Assembly: GCA_028023455.1 (NCBI GenBank)
Contig: JAQFVV010006700.1
Coordinates: 390,025-454,024 of the forward strand
Length of the DNA stretch: 64,000 bases
Reading direction: 5' to 3'
From: Epiperipatus broadwayi
Taxonomy: Eukaryota > Onychophora > Udeonychophora > Euonychophora > Peripatidae
Below the pieces are notes generated by a model. The model was not told where the DNA came from and searched no databases. It worked only from the letters and a program-made list of their open reading frames with translations. This document shows positions 27,033 through 39,779 of this stretch, in pieces. Positions within the stretch are counted from its first letter, which is position 1, and the number at the start of each line of letters is the position of its first letter. The position numbers were made by a program, and so were the translations under genes.

Positions 27033-27656
27033 CTTGTACGGGATGATGCCTACCCTGTAAATTCATATCATGCATACAAGATATAACATGATGTCAATAT
27101 CACACATCAGAATAAGGCATCGATATAAATCCAATATCAAACTTCAAAAAAAAAGAATTAAAGTTATTTAATTTAACTTTAAATGAGAGAAATCCAACCA
27201 GTTAAAGTTGGTTATATTTCCCGATTTCTCCTTATCAAAACTCTATTACCATGGTAATTGTACAATGAAATTTTATGTGGTATATCTTTGAAAGGCTGAA
27301 CTTAAACTTTGCCTTTATGCACTTTTGGGAAGAGAAACCACTTCCAGAAAGGATATCCCACTACCAACAAATCCACAAACAAACAAAAAAATTAGCATGT
27401 CAATAAATTTTCAATAATCGCGATAAAGTAATTTCACATGGGCTTTGCTCAGTCAACTTTTATCTCAGGAAGACAATGGATTGTAATGTTATAATTTTGT
27501 TAGAAATGAAACAACTGTGAATTAATAATTTAAAAGAAAAACATTTATTTTCCCCAAATAAATCCATTACCAATTGAACATATAAATAAATACTACTTTA
27601 ATGAGGTAAATGAAACAATAAAAGAAAAATAAATATGTAAAACAATTCTTTTAATG

Positions 27657-27691
27657 CATTGTCTAAACCCCTCCATTGTCTAAACCCCTCC
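27657..27691. repeat. Short tandem duplication
   Basis: The 17-base unit CATTGTCTAAACCCCTC is repeated directly. It has no further structure. Confidence 0.8.
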
Positions 27692-27996
27692 AACCTTTCC
27701 TTTTTTTCCCCCTTCTTTTAACACATTACAAATGTGCATTAATTATACATACAAAACATATACATAAATTAAAAAATAATAATAATAATCCACAAAAATG
27801 TAACTTTAAAAAAGACCAAATGCACATACACAAACAACAGCTTTAGATACATTTGTTTGGAGAACTGTTTTAAAGAAGAAAACCAAAATTACAATTTATA
27901 TGGGAAACAAACAATATATATATAATTCGTAACAACAAAATATACTAACAATAAACGATTATATTATCTAGTTTCCCTTTGGATTCTTCCTATCAA

Positions 27997-28134
27997 TCAT
28001 CTCCAGGCAAAGTAACTTCTCAGAGTACTATAAGATGTGACAAGGTGGCAAGGATTTATCTTTACAGGAAAACAGACATCAAAGTGTTCATCATCAGCAG
28101 TTGATGATGGCACAGAGGAAGGCAGGTCAGAATA
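27997..28134 (-). CDS. Exon-like coding block, weakly Tudor-like
   Basis: On the minus strand a possible splice acceptor (CCTGCCACAG) is followed by 45 open codons ending at a TGA at 27997-27999. The peptide includes SDLPSSVPSSTADDEH and then FDVCFPVKINPCHLV and STLRSYFAW. The block is richer in G+C than its surroundings and its composition is protein-like. The pattern F-D-V-x-hydrophobic...N-P-x-H resembles the first strands of a Tudor domain, but no complete domain is present and I give this little weight. It may be an exon, or a fragment of a pseudogene. The neighbouring block at 28284-28411 is on the same strand and could belong with it. Confidence 0.35.
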   Translation of the reverse strand, partial: YSDLPSSVPSSTADDEHFDVCFPVKINPCHLVTSYSTLRSYFAWR

Positions 28135-28283
28135 CTGTGGCAGGATGTTTATTTCATTTGAATTTTAATCACCAATTTAGGCATTTTCATTTTTCTTTTA
28201 CTCAGCTTTCTATAAATATTATTTTTTACTATCGTTGCCATAGCAAACTATGAATTAATAATATTACTCTCCAGTGACTTTAA

Positions 28284-28411
28284 TTAGTAGCTGGGTTCAG
28301 CTCTGCCTCCCTTTTTACAAATTTCTTCACTGCTTAATGACCAGAATATTTCTCTTAATTCTGCAGACGGGTTCTCAAACATGGCCTTAATAAAACAGCC
28401 TTGGTAATCTA
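28284..28411 (-). CDS. Exon-like coding block, unknown protein
   Basis: A good acceptor on the minus strand (a pyrimidine-rich TTCCCTGTTTGCAG) opens onto 42 codons ending in a TAA at 28284-28286. The peptide contains VDYQGCFIKAMFENP and AELREIFWSLSSEEIC followed by a basic KKGGRAEPSY end. A possible donor (ATTT|GTAAAA) lies inside it, so the real exon could be shorter. The amino-acid composition is that of a genuine protein, unlike the chance frames nearby. I do not recognise the family. It lies about 150 bases upstream, in transcription sense, of the block at 27997-28134. Confidence 0.4.
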
Positions 28412-28419
28412 CTGCAAAC

Positions 28420-29690
28420 AGGGAACGTCAATAAGACAGTCTTCATATACCTGTAGTCCAACATTTTACAACCCTAGTACTTCATCACAGGAACCAGTGC
28501 AACATGCCAAAATGTAGCCAGAGAAGAAGAGAGCCATGCTGAACAGTTTATAACCCACCCATAACAATACAAATTGAATACCCCTCTTTCACTATTACAT
28601 CCGTTAACTCCAATTTCTTGGATAATTGATCATAACACAATTGATATAGCTTTTAAACCTTTTATCTCTTACTTCTATCTTTACTTTCCCCCCTAGACCC
28701 TTTTAATTCATTAAGGAGTCTCATTTACATATAATTTTGATTTCAATACAATGAGAATAACTTTTTTCTCTCTCTCTTTTCTATCTGTTACAAAAGATTC
28801 AAAACAAAAACAATTTTGAGATAGAACAAATCTTTGGATTTTCTCCATGTATATTTGTATTAGATTGCTTTATTTATTTATTAAAAAAAAATAATGCACA
28901 GGTACATTTCTATATCTTTGTAAAATTTAAAATTGACCATACAATAATAACCTGCATTCCTTTTAATTTATTAACAGAAAAACAAATGATAAACATCAAA
29001 AACGTGCAGAGTATTTACAATTACTCTAACTATCCCCTTTTTATATTCTTGCACATAAACACCCAAATTATGAAACTTTGCATTTATAAAAAATAAAAAA
29101 TTATAAACCATATTTCTACTAATCATTATTTTTCTACTGTGATATTTATAATACCACTGTGCATAGGCAAAAATATTTGTACAGACCACTGTTATTTAGT
29201 TAATTGTACAACCTTATATAAGATTCACTCCTGGTATATTGCTGTACTCTATATAACAAAATATAAATATATACCTATAAGTAAAGGTAATTTTAACCAG
29301 CGCCACCTTGTGCATGGCCACTCTAACAGTGCCTATCACAATACCCACCCCTTTTAATGAGGCATTAAAATGAGAGCAGTCATTTTATGTCTCATCTCTT
29401 GACTATCTTCTCAAAACAAACAACAAAGAAATTCTTATAATTTCTTCATCTGCAGGAATGTCAATAACATTACAGACATGACATTTAAACCTATATGATG
29501 CTAATCCCTGTTTCCTAAATATTGATGTACTAGGTTATGAGTACCCCCATTTCCCCAACTACCAAGCTAAAAATAACTGAAGCACAGTGTATCAGTATAA
29601 AAATATATTTATTCTGAATACTATGACCATTAATATAGAAAAAGCATAATTCACCTCCCCATCCTCATATAAAAAAAATTTTTTAGAAAT
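28420..29690. other. Non-coding stretch between exon-like blocks and gag relic
   Basis: This part is less AT-rich and has more C on the plus strand than the left half of the window, but no frame could be assigned. The two overlapping 72-codon frames at 28971-29357 have no motif. Confidence 0.4.
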
Positions 29691-29694
29691 TCAT

Positions 29695-31690
29695 CCTTGC
29701 TCATTTCTTCTTGGAGTCTTCCAGGATATTATGCATTATAAGGGATAAGGGTCTCTCTCTTAACCAAGAGACCTGCACTATGCCAACTTCCTTTGCTGAA
29801 ATGTGTGTTTGATATGGCATTAATCTCAGAGAGACTTTTCATCTCTGTAGATTTTGTGGGAAATCGGTAAATATCTTAGTGCAGAAACATAACTCACCAT
29901 AATGTTACAGAAGTTCTAGACTACACAAAGATCTCCAATTGACATTCTGAACTCTAATCATCTCCAACAGTAGAGTGCAGAAAATATAACCAAACACCAA
30001 CCTACACTTACAATATGCAGTAAACTATGAATCCATGTCACTAACCTTCAAATGACATGATTGACTTAATTTAGTCAAAATTGTAGTTGCTAAACATTTC
30101 TGTTGCCACCCTGGTCTAGGCAAAGGTAGCCTGGACCCTTTTTTCTCATACTTGCATAACCGATCATCATTTTTATTTCTTTTGGGGGTAACATATGGCT
30201 CTGGATTTTGACTCTTTGTGTCTTGCTTTCCTCTTCCAATGAGGTTGTTCATAGGTATTTCCATTCCTTTCCATTAATGCTTACACTCTCTAGATTTTTC
30301 GAGCAATCAGCCTTGCTGATTCATGTCCACTGCATTCAATAGCTCAACCACACAGTCATATTAGCAGTCAACAGCATCTGTTAGTTCCTAAAAGGCAAAT
30401 TGTGATGAATTATCCATATAATCTGATCCTCCGACATATTACAAGCATTCAACATCATTAATTTGGCCACCTTCCTTCAAAAGAATTTGGAGTAGTTTTC
30501 ACCTACATGAGTTTGAATTTTTCCTGTATTATTTGATATAGGATGATCTGGTGCTTCTCATTCCAGAAGTTTTTAACAGGACTTCTATATAAATTTTGAA
30601 ACATTCTAGGATGGTTAAACAAAGATTCCCACCATGATTGCACATTCCCCTGCAAGTGACAACACATAACTTCCAATTTTCTTGGTTCAGACATTTTGTT
30701 CATCTGGAAATATTTTCTAAGCTACTTATTTGCTGTATTGGAGCCTTCCCAGTTTGAAATATCCTAAATTTTTAGTAACTGGTTTACACTAGAATGATCT
30801 AAACTATCCTTTCCTATTTCTATTTTATCCTCTCAAAGACCATCATGGCTTTTGTTCATTTCTTTTTCTAAGATCTGATTGTTACCCACAAGAATCATTG
30901 TTTTACTTATAGCATCCTTCATTTCTTTGTATCCATGCACTCCCTTTTCTTCAGTTAAATCCAGATACTGCTTTCTCATGTGTTGTCAAGTCATTAACTT
31001 TCCTTTGCTTTATGAATCTCAGCCACACTTTCTTCATTCTTCCTTTCACATTCACTCACATGGATTCCTATCTTCTCCATCATTGTTATATGCTCTTTAA
31101 TTAAGCTAATAATTTGTGGCCTAGTCAAATATTGTTTTCCTATATTACTAACCATCTGTTGAAAATTCTTCTGTAAATTCCCTATTTTACTAACATTTAC
31201 ATCACAGCTTTGTTGTTTTTCAACTATCTCTATAACCTTTTGGTCATACCTTGTTGCAGTTCCTCATATTTTTCCTCAATTTGTTGCTGCCTATCATTTA
31301 CTTCTTTCACCATACTGTTTTTCCTTTGATGGAAGTTTTGCTATCTATCCTCATTTTTCTGCATTATCTTTTCCATCTTTTGAAATTTTGCTTCCATATG
31401 TATTGAATTTCACTTTTCATATCACTCAATATTTTGTGACATCTCATTGTGTCTAACCATATTTTGTTGTTTTCTATCACTTATATCTTGCATTAATTTT
31501 CTCATCATTTCCATCAATTCCTCATTGTCCCCTTTGAACTTTTTCTCTCTTTGTTGATTTCTATCAGTTTGTATCTTATTCTCCTGTCTTTCTGCCTGAC
31601 TTTCCTCCACTGGTTCTACATTTAAGCTATCAACCTTTCCCATTACATTGTATTCTTGCTCCATTTTTTTCAAGCAAGATCTTATCATTT
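29695..31690 (-). pseudogene. Decayed LTR-retrotransposon gag (and traces of pol), minus strand
   Basis: This is a broken relative of the Gag encoded at 53393-55636. From 31690 downward the minus strand reads a charged coiled-coil part (for example EELMEMMRKLMQDISDRKQQ). At 30503-30703 it reads the capsid-like part with GNVQSWWESLFNHP and FWNEKHQII, matching GTAKDWWQSLFERP and FWNADKQDS of the intact family. At about 30395-30430 SEDQIIWIIHHNLP matches SEGQIVRIVRHNLP. A basic C-terminal part follows at 30025-30264. Below 30025 only faint protease or reverse-transcriptase-like stretches appear. Frameshifts and stops occur throughout and no LTR was found next to it. It is an old copy of a related lineage in the opposite orientation. 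Confidence 0.82.
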
Positions 31691-31963
31691 ATGAAATACT
31701 TTGCCAATAAAACAAACTTAGATTGCTTTTTTTCAATTCGATTATTATACTCTTTTACAATTCTGAGTGAATTTTATTTTATTTGTGCTTTTGCTTTATT
31801 ATTAATTAATGTATAAATAGTACACCACATACCCCTTTTTTCCCTCTACTCTATTCACCATGTACTTATCTCCTATTCTATATCACAGATGTTCTTTTTA
31901 TTTTCTTGCCTATGTTCACCATTAAACAAAAAAAACTTTAATATACACATACTAAAAATAAAA

Positions 31964-32221
31964 TTAAAAATTTACCAAAAAAATTTTCTCCCTTTCTTTT
32001 AGAATGACATAAAATAACACAAAACAACAAAATAACAACGAAAGTCTTCTGCCGGTTTTATATTTATATGTTGTCCATATTGAAGCAGATGACCTGATGC
32101 TCAGATCATGCTTCACAGCCCACTTACAGTCTCCTACCACAAAACCATGTTTAAACCCATCCTTACGCATGTATACATATTTACTAACATATACTTTTCC
32201 TTTGCTTAAGCATTTAAACAT
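31964..32221 (-). other. 85-codon open frame, unassigned
   Basis: A minus-strand open frame beginning MFKCLSKGKVYVSKYV includes a moderately protein-like part (KHGFVVGDCKWAVKHDLS). No domain is recognised and no splice signals were convincing. It may belong to the decayed retroelement to its left or be chance. Confidence 0.2.
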
Positions 32222-32475
32222 AACTGACGTAGATATTTGTATATCTTAATGCAAAATAATTTAATAAATAAATATTTAATATTGTTTTAATGTGTATGCG
32301 TGTATAATGGATAAATATATATATTTTCAGTGTGGGGAGACTGATAATAAATCGTATTAATAATTATATTATTCATGTATTTTAAAAGTCATATATAAAA
32401 TGTATTATTTTTTATATTTAATTTACCAGTCAGAAAATGATGCAATTCTTTAAGAAGTTTCTTGAAAACAATTAC

Positions 32476-32703
32476 CTGGAAAAGGCCATTAGTTAAAATT
32501 AAAAGATTACGATTTGTAATAGTAAAGTAAGATCCATTAGTGGAAATTTTATCCATGCCAACTTGTTTTAAAATCATAAGACTTATTTTAAAACAATCAT
32601 TCGAGAAACTTGTAACAGGATTGCATTGTTTCAAAAGACTTACAAAACAAAAGATATCCGGGCAGTAGATTTCAACTTTGCTAAAGTGCTCAAATTGCCT
32701 CAA
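32476..32703 (-). CDS. Exon-like block, faintly fasciclin (FAS1)-like
   Basis: This lies within the longest open frame outside retroelements (104 codons, minus strand, 32389-32703). Near its end is a consensus splice donor, TTTCCAG|GTAATT, at 32476/32475, so a coding exon of about 75 codons is plausible. The peptide reads ...LLKQCNPVTSFSNDCF, then ISLMILKQVGMDKISTNGSY, then FTITNRNLLILTNGLFQ. The order hydrophobic helix, G, then S-Y-F-T-I followed by T-N-x-x-L-x-x-L recalls the start of FAS1 domains (G-x-F-T-V-F-A-P-T-N-x-A-F), but the F-A-P part is missing. The family suggestion is weak. An internal GTAAGT could also act as a donor. Confidence 0.3.
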
Positions 32704-34831
32704 GTCCAGCAGTTAAGTGCTATACTACATCATCAAAAAAGGAGTATATATACTTCTGGATTTGAATCCAAAAGGGAGGAGATAACCATAAATTAACGAT
32801 GGTCCACATAATCCATGCTAGTTTTAATCTTCATCCAATGTGCCATGAGTAGGGGAAACTTCACCTTCCCCTCTGTTCCAACATGCTTGTTCCCATAAGA
32901 AAAGCTCCGGATCCTGTGCCTATGAACTTTCAAATGTCTAATAATTAAATAAGTAAAATGCTACCTGTGATGCCTTATTCCAAACCTAGATCTAGTGTAT
33001 TACTGCCTATGAACATTCCAAACATCAAGGATCGCTACTATTTATGAAAGATAAAATAACTTTAGCTGCTCTATGATTCTATTAAATTCACCCTTCTATA
33101 ACAATAATCCTGAAGCTCTATTCTAATATCTTATGTAAATGTTTATATCTTATGTAATTTTATCAAATTACAACTCTATATAACTTAATCTATTCTATCA
33201 TTGAGCCTCTATTCACTATGTTTTTTTTTTATTATTTTCATGCGGCAATCATATTTTATTTCATTATTATATTATGTATATTTGTTTTATTAAAATGCCA
33301 GTAATATTTTAAACTCGCTAGCATGTAATTCCTTTCTAGTTTCCCTACCCATCACTTACAGGGTAATTAAGAACATATTTTATTAAAAACAAGTCCTCTT
33401 CGACTTATGCAAATGCTCGCGAGTTTGGGAAAACAAAGTAATTATCCTATAAATTGTTGTAGGAAAACAGATCAACATCTGTTTTTCTAAAAATGTTTTT
33501 TTTTATCTTTTTAAAATGCACTAATCCCAACAGTAAATGTATTTCATATATGTAAAATCTAATTATTTCCACCACCCCATTTGTTTCCATTTAAACATAT
33601 TTATTTCTAATAATAGCATTCTTTTGACTGAAATGTGTATTTATTATATGGTGTGGGAAGTTATAAATAATTTAAAGGGAAGGGGGAATTTTTATGTCTT
33701 AAAATTTATATAATTTAATTAATTTAATCATCCATGCCTGTTTAGTGATTAGATCATACCATTACGCAGGATATTCTATAATTTATGGGCATTAAATAAT
33801 TAAAATAGTCTTTAAAGCTATATATTTCATTATCCCAAGTGTTGCATGCATATAGGCACATTCATTCCTATATTATATATATTTGTGCTTCTCTTTCTAT
33901 GGAGGAATCGCAAAGTCGAACCCCATCATCTTTCTCAAAGTCCAAGAACCAGGCTTTAACCCCCCTGGGGACTCACTTGTTCATATGTGTGTGCTTTATA
34001 TGCTGATCGCTCTGGAAAAACCAGCCCAATAAATGCATAGGCGATCGCTCTTCATTCCTGAACCAATTCTTCTAACGTCGCAGACTTATATCGGTCTACT
34101 TCTCAAAATGAATTCCATGAAGCACATGTTCATATCCATGACTGGATCATATCAAATGCACTGTCATGCACGCACCACCTTCTGTTATATTTCTAATAAA
34201 CCCATGAACATCCATAAGCCGTAATGTTGTGATTTTTGCTAAACAGATATTTATGTCCACTATTTAAAATGTGCATCATTGCGATGACCTTATTATTATT
34301 AATATATATATTCATCAGCTATCCCACACATGTCTGTCACTTTAACTATATTTTGTACAAATGTAGTGCTTCATTATCAAATTATAATTATCTTTCAAGT
34401 CGGTTAAATGCTATTTTGTTCTTTCTGGGGGTGTAGTGGCACTTCAATATTATATTTCATAATAGTGCTAAATCATATATTCATCATTATAGTATATATT
34501 ATTGGCATAACCGCAACTATAAATAAAGTCATCCATTAAATTTGATTCTTAATTTATCAACCAAACATAATATTATTTCTCTATGACTCACTGTTATGTA
34601 ATATTTATGAGGCCAATGATCAATCAATGATAACATGCATTTACTTATGTTTTGTTAAAATAATAAACCTTAAATATATATATATATTATAACATTTCCG
34701 AATCATTGTGTTTTCTTTTATTTAAATTAATATTTTAATTAATAAAGTTATGCTCCTACTGACTAGATGATCTCTACTAATATATAATTAATAGGATAGA
34801 TTACGATCTTTAATTGCTTCTAAATTGTGTT
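32704..34831. other. Non-coding stretch
   Basis: No supported gene. A less AT-rich part at 33900-34230 contains the 63-codon plus frame beginning MHRRSLFIPEPI, which has no recognised motif. Confidence 0.4.
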
Positions 34832-34954
34832 TCATGCTAAATATCCCACCATTAAACTTAAATTAGTCTTTTTGTGTCTCCGATGTGCGATGCCGGAAGA
34901 GAGAGATGAAATTAGATCGATATCATCGGGATTGTTGCTCATAAGTTGGTACAT
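34832..34954 (-). CDS. Exon-like block with strong acceptor, unknown protein
   Basis: On the minus strand a textbook acceptor (pyrimidine-rich CCTATTTGCCTATTTTCCAG) is followed directly by ATG and 40 open codons, ending at a TGA at 34832-34834. The peptide starts MYQLMSNNPDDIDLIS, then SLSSGIAHRRHKK, with a basic cluster. Codon composition is much less AT-rich than the neighbourhood. It could be the last coding exon of a host gene on the minus strand, or a first coding exon after an untranslated one. No family is recognised. Confidence 0.4.
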   Translation of the reverse strand: MYQLMSNNPDDIDLISSLSSGIAHRRHKKTNLSLMVGYLA

Positions 34955-35122
34955 CTGGAAAATAGGCAAATAGGGCAGAATTCATGAGTGTTCCTGACTT
35001 ATGTATCTTGCGCATGATTGGATTTAAGGTACTTTTGCCTAGATGCTAGATCTTGTTATGTGAGCATACAAAACCGACCGGTACAATATATATATATATA
35101 CAAAAGATCTGTTTATTTAATT

Positions 35123-35253
35123 TAACTAAAATAGAAATATTTTGTTTTTAATAAATCAAGTTAATAATATTATGTTTTACTTTTTATCCTCATTTTTTCC
35201 AATGTGACTCATGATATTTATTATTTCTCAATTCATATGTTCACTGCCTATTA
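35123..35253. repeat. Dispersed repeat, copy B
   Basis: Direct-orientation relative of 26926-27032, starting AACTAAAATAGAAATATTTT. It carries a short extra segment in its second half. Confidence 0.7.
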
Positions 35254-38200
35254 CTAATGTTGAAAAACTGTCAGTTAGATGTGAGGATGTAATGTAAGAG
35301 TGATGTTGCTATAATAAGTCATTATTAAATAAATAACCATTACTGCAAGGTTCTATTGTAAACAAAAAAATGTTTAAGTTAAAATAAAGAAGTTAATGTT
35401 TCCAGATATATTTTTCAATTGAATCAAAAAATTAATAATATTGTAAATTCAAATTTACATGTGGATATATTGTGCCACAGATGTTAATAATATTGTGAAT
35501 TCACATTTATATTAAAATTTATACATTCATAAATGTACATATAATTTTTGTTTGTGATTTTGTGAGTGTTTTGTTTAATAAAGAATCAAAATAGAGAATT
35601 TAAAATAATATACAGATATTATAAACATGCATATAAATTATTGTTTAAAGAAATAATAGTTTATTATTCAGAAATTAATTTTTTTTTGTCACATTTATAG
35701 AAAAGAAAGAAAAATATATACTTTTCTGTTTTGTTTTAATCAGTGATTAAAAACTAATTTTTGTAATTTTTTGTATTTATCAAATAAAGATGGAATTTAA
35801 TTAAAAATTGGAAAGTAACAATTAATAAATTTTTACCTGTCTAGTATTTTTAGTTTACTGTTTAGAAAGCAGCAAGTATGGATTAGATCATTTATTTTCT
35901 ATAACATTTTGCCATTCTATAATATTTTTATTGTTATTTTATAAACCTTTGCTATTAATTAAGTAAAAATACCAAAAAAAAACTTTTCTGGTAATTAAAT
36001 TGATAAAAAAAAATATCAGTTGGATTTTCAAACATTCTTTTTAACATGACTATGAAAAGGAGGCTAATTGTATGTTGTGAATAATAATCTTTCATATTGT
36101 GGAGAGAGGAATAATCTTATTACAGAGTTTTCTTGTGGTGGGAAGAGAATTGTTTTCTTTGAGAAGAGCTGCCAGTTGCTTTTGTAAAACATTTTTAGTT
36201 AAGACAGAGTGATTTTTCATATAAGGTAAAAATACCTTGTGTTTAAGCTATCCATGATTTTTACAAATAAACTTAAACAAAAACACTTAGAATTGAAGTC
36301 ATGCTAGAAGATTTTAGATCACTGGTGGCAGAACTGTGTGTGTAAAATTAATCACTGATGGCATTCATCAACTACTTGAAGCTTAAAGTATTTCACAGGT
36401 GCAATGCAGATTAATAAATGAATCAAAGAAATAGATGCATCATAGTACATTAGCCTTCCCCCTCACCACCATCATCATGTGATCCTGTTACTGCCTGTTA
36501 AAAACATAACTATCTATTGAAAAAGTGATGTGAAAAGAAGTTTAAAATAAAAATCATTGGGTCCTTTAAAACCTATTTTTTTATAGTGCACGTGAAGAAA
36601 ATATTTGGAGCCCTAAGTCTGTTTTCAATAAAAAGAAAAGTAAAAGAATAAAAATGGAATGGAACTTACTTTTGTTTTGTTTTTTTCCTCTTCTAAGATA
36701 GACTATGTGAAAAGGAAAACTATAGATCCAGGAAGTAAGATTATTTTATTTTTTTATACTTTTATAAATATCAAATTTAATTTAACATAGATTTATATAC
36801 ATATAAGATTATATACATGTACTTATAGATTTATACTTTTAAATTTTAATCAAAATATGTTTGATCTCTTGGTGTTATTTAATGAGTTGTATTTTTGATA
36901 TTTAAAATATTTAATCTCTTGATGTTTTTTCTTTAAATTGTCTTATCAAATAAGTGTGTCTGTATAATCACAGAAAAATGAGAAAGGGGTTTTTCATTTA
37001 TATTATATGTATACAGAATTTATTTTTTTACATATTGCTATAATTGTTCTATTTAGAATATTGGTGGTGGGATCTAGCTTTATTAAGATAATATGTTTGG
37101 GATTAATAAATTATATTAAGTTATAACCTATTTTAGTGAGCATTTAGTTATCTTCACATTTCACTCCACACATTGAATTATAAATTCTAATTTTACTATC
37201 CATCCATTTAACCTGAGAATTCAAAGAGTATAGAGCAACTTTATATCTATTATTGGGTATACAATATTGGGAATTTTAAGTCTGTAGCAAAGTATTCTTT
37301 CTTACAAAGTGGCATGAAAGGGCAAGTTTGAATTAGGCCTTACAAAAATACTCTGCTTAGAATAGATTTTGCAAACCAATATAGAGATAAATATAGAAAG
37401 AAATCAGAAAATGTAGCTAATAACCATTAGTTTGATTTCTGTAGTAATAACACAGGATATTGATGTCAGAACACTTTTGGTTGTTTTGGCTAGAAATAAT
37501 TCCATATGTAGTGTGCATGCTTGATATTATTTTGGATTTGTGGGTATACCACATGTGAGGCTGATAATAATCAAGATCATTTCAAGGGGAATTAAAGGAT
37601 ACATTTTATTGTATAATAATTTTATTATAATAAATAGCTGCCCTGATTATTACAAAGTGTTGACCAAAACACAGTCTAGTAAATCGGTCTTAAAAGGGTT
37701 CCTGGAACAATATATATACCACACTAATTCTTCTATGTGTTATCAATTTTTACTGCACTATTATTGTTAAAATTAGGTAGACAGATATTATTCTGTTTTT
37801 TACATTCATATTTTGTTCTATCATTAGATCTAATGTCTATGGTTTGCTGTAATATTAAATTGGAAGATGTCTCATCATCCATGAATTGTAGCCTAGTCTA
37901 TTATTTCTGAAGCTTGAACTTCTTATGAACTCTCGACAATAAACTAGTCAATTTTTTATTATTATTATTCATTAGATCTAAAACCCTATGCTTTTTATCT
38001 CAGTGGAGTAAAGGTTCCTGGAGCAATTTCCAGTTATAGAAGAATATGATTACCATATTCAATCTGTCACATTGGTATTTAAATGTCACTTAATCTGCAA
38101 AACAATTGTTCATATGATTATTTTATTTCTTGGTTCTAAACAAAAATTGATGGTATCTATTTGGACTATCATATCACTAATTCAAGTATTGCATATAGGG

Positions 38201-38825
38201 AGGCTTTCCATCTTTTTATTATTATACATTAAAATGTAAAAAATGTATGTGAAAAAAATGCTATTACATTTGTTATGGTTTTATACAATAATATGCATCA
38301 AAAAAGGTTTTGTGACATAGCAGTTAGTTTATCTACTGACCATGTCATGATTTTGCCTCCGGAATAGGTCAAATGAATCTTGAAATTTTTTTTGAGGTCT
38401 CAAAAAGATTTATGATTTTTATTTATAGGTAGCTTAGTTATAGTCAGTCTAGTTTGATATCCAACATTGATTGGTAAATGGGTGAAAACTATTTTTATCT
38501 AGAGATTAATATAAAGTTGAAAAAATGTTCAAACTTTCATTTGCCAATTGTTGAACCTAGAGAGTAATAACTTCTTTATTGAAGACAGTTGGAGAAACTT
38601 TGTCCTGCAAGAGATTATTTAAAGGATGTTTTACTGAAAATATGTATATTGAAATAGATTGCCTATCTCAATTTATAATTAAGAAAGTAGAAATAGTTGG
38701 CAATCATAAGTTGGATTCATATTTTATAAATTAAATTTAGGTTTCTGTATATTATAGCACACACATGCATAGGTCAAGGTATGTGTTTTTAAAAGTAAAT
38801 GAGTTTATGATACTTTGGTATTCCT
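35254..38825. other. AT-rich non-coding stretch
   Basis: No gene could be supported. A short duplicated motif (TTAATAATATTGT followed by AATTCA) occurs at about 35431 and 35486. The 76-codon plus frame at 37540-37770 has no motif. Minus-strand frames at 37140-37700 look slightly protein-like but match nothing I know. Confidence 0.4.
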
Positions 38826-39008
38826 GCTATGATGTATTACTCTGATGACATATTACTCTTAAGTTTGTGATATGTTTAATTAAACTAACAGTCCAAGAAA
38901 TATTTAGACAAACAATCAATAAAATTTGTCGATAGGTCCCATGGAGGGGTTACTTTAAACATATCGCAAACTCAGAATAATATGTCACTGAGAATAATAC
39001 ATCATAGC
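38826..39008. repeat. Hairpin (MITE-like) inverted repeat
   Basis: Arms 38826-38885 and 38949-39008 are reverse complements with several mismatches; both contain GCTATGATGTATTA. The spacer is about 63 bases. No target duplication is clear. Confidence 0.75.
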
Positions 39009-39779
39009 AAATGTAATATGAAAGTTCAAATCTAAAAAAAATAATGGAGACATATATTCAGTATGGAAAAAGAAAAAAAGATATGATACTAAATAAAACA
39101 GGTACTTGTGAGTTGTACCTTTTTGGTACAACACTACATGTCATCAAATCCTAGCATACTATGGTGCTTTGCACCATCATATTCCATATGTAATAACAAA
39201 CTTCAAATCTTAAAAAAAAAAACATGTACTTTCCAATGATGAAGAGATATATTCATTATTGAAAAAGGAGAAATATTAAAAAGAACCTGCAAACATGTTT
39301 TAAATGGCAAGTTGTAACAAAGTTTTAGATTTCTGTTATTTTTTTAAACTGAAAAAAAAATGATGAACTGTAAGTTTAACCTTATATTTTAAGTATCTTT
39401 TTTTAAAAAAAAAAAACCCCCACAAATATAACAACTTTTGCTGCTGTATTTTTAAATAATAATAAAAATATTTACAAATAATGGATACATTTACTGCAAA
39501 TTTAATGTTACATTTTAATATGTTAAATATGCTAAAATGCAGGCAATGGTGAAGCTAAAGTACAAATTATAATATTAACTGGCTGAACACTTTTGAGAAG
39601 TTTTATCTTCTCATAATCATAGCAATTTTAGTGTTTAATAGCTGAAAAAAATAATACATACAGTAGATTCTTCTAAAGAATGAACATCAATTTTTTTGTG
39701 AATATAATCAGAATATTATCTATTTTTAATGCAACTATCATTTTAATCTTGAATAATAATCTATAATTTATCCAATAAT
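39009..39779. other. AT-rich non-coding stretch
   Basis: No coding block or repeat is supported. Several A runs and one T-A homopolymer pair (about 39400-39416) are present. Confidence 0.5.

Noticed and set aside
37140-37770. A possible retroelement fragment on the minus strand
   Set aside because: Some stretches look protein-like, but no catalytic or family motif could be found in any frame.
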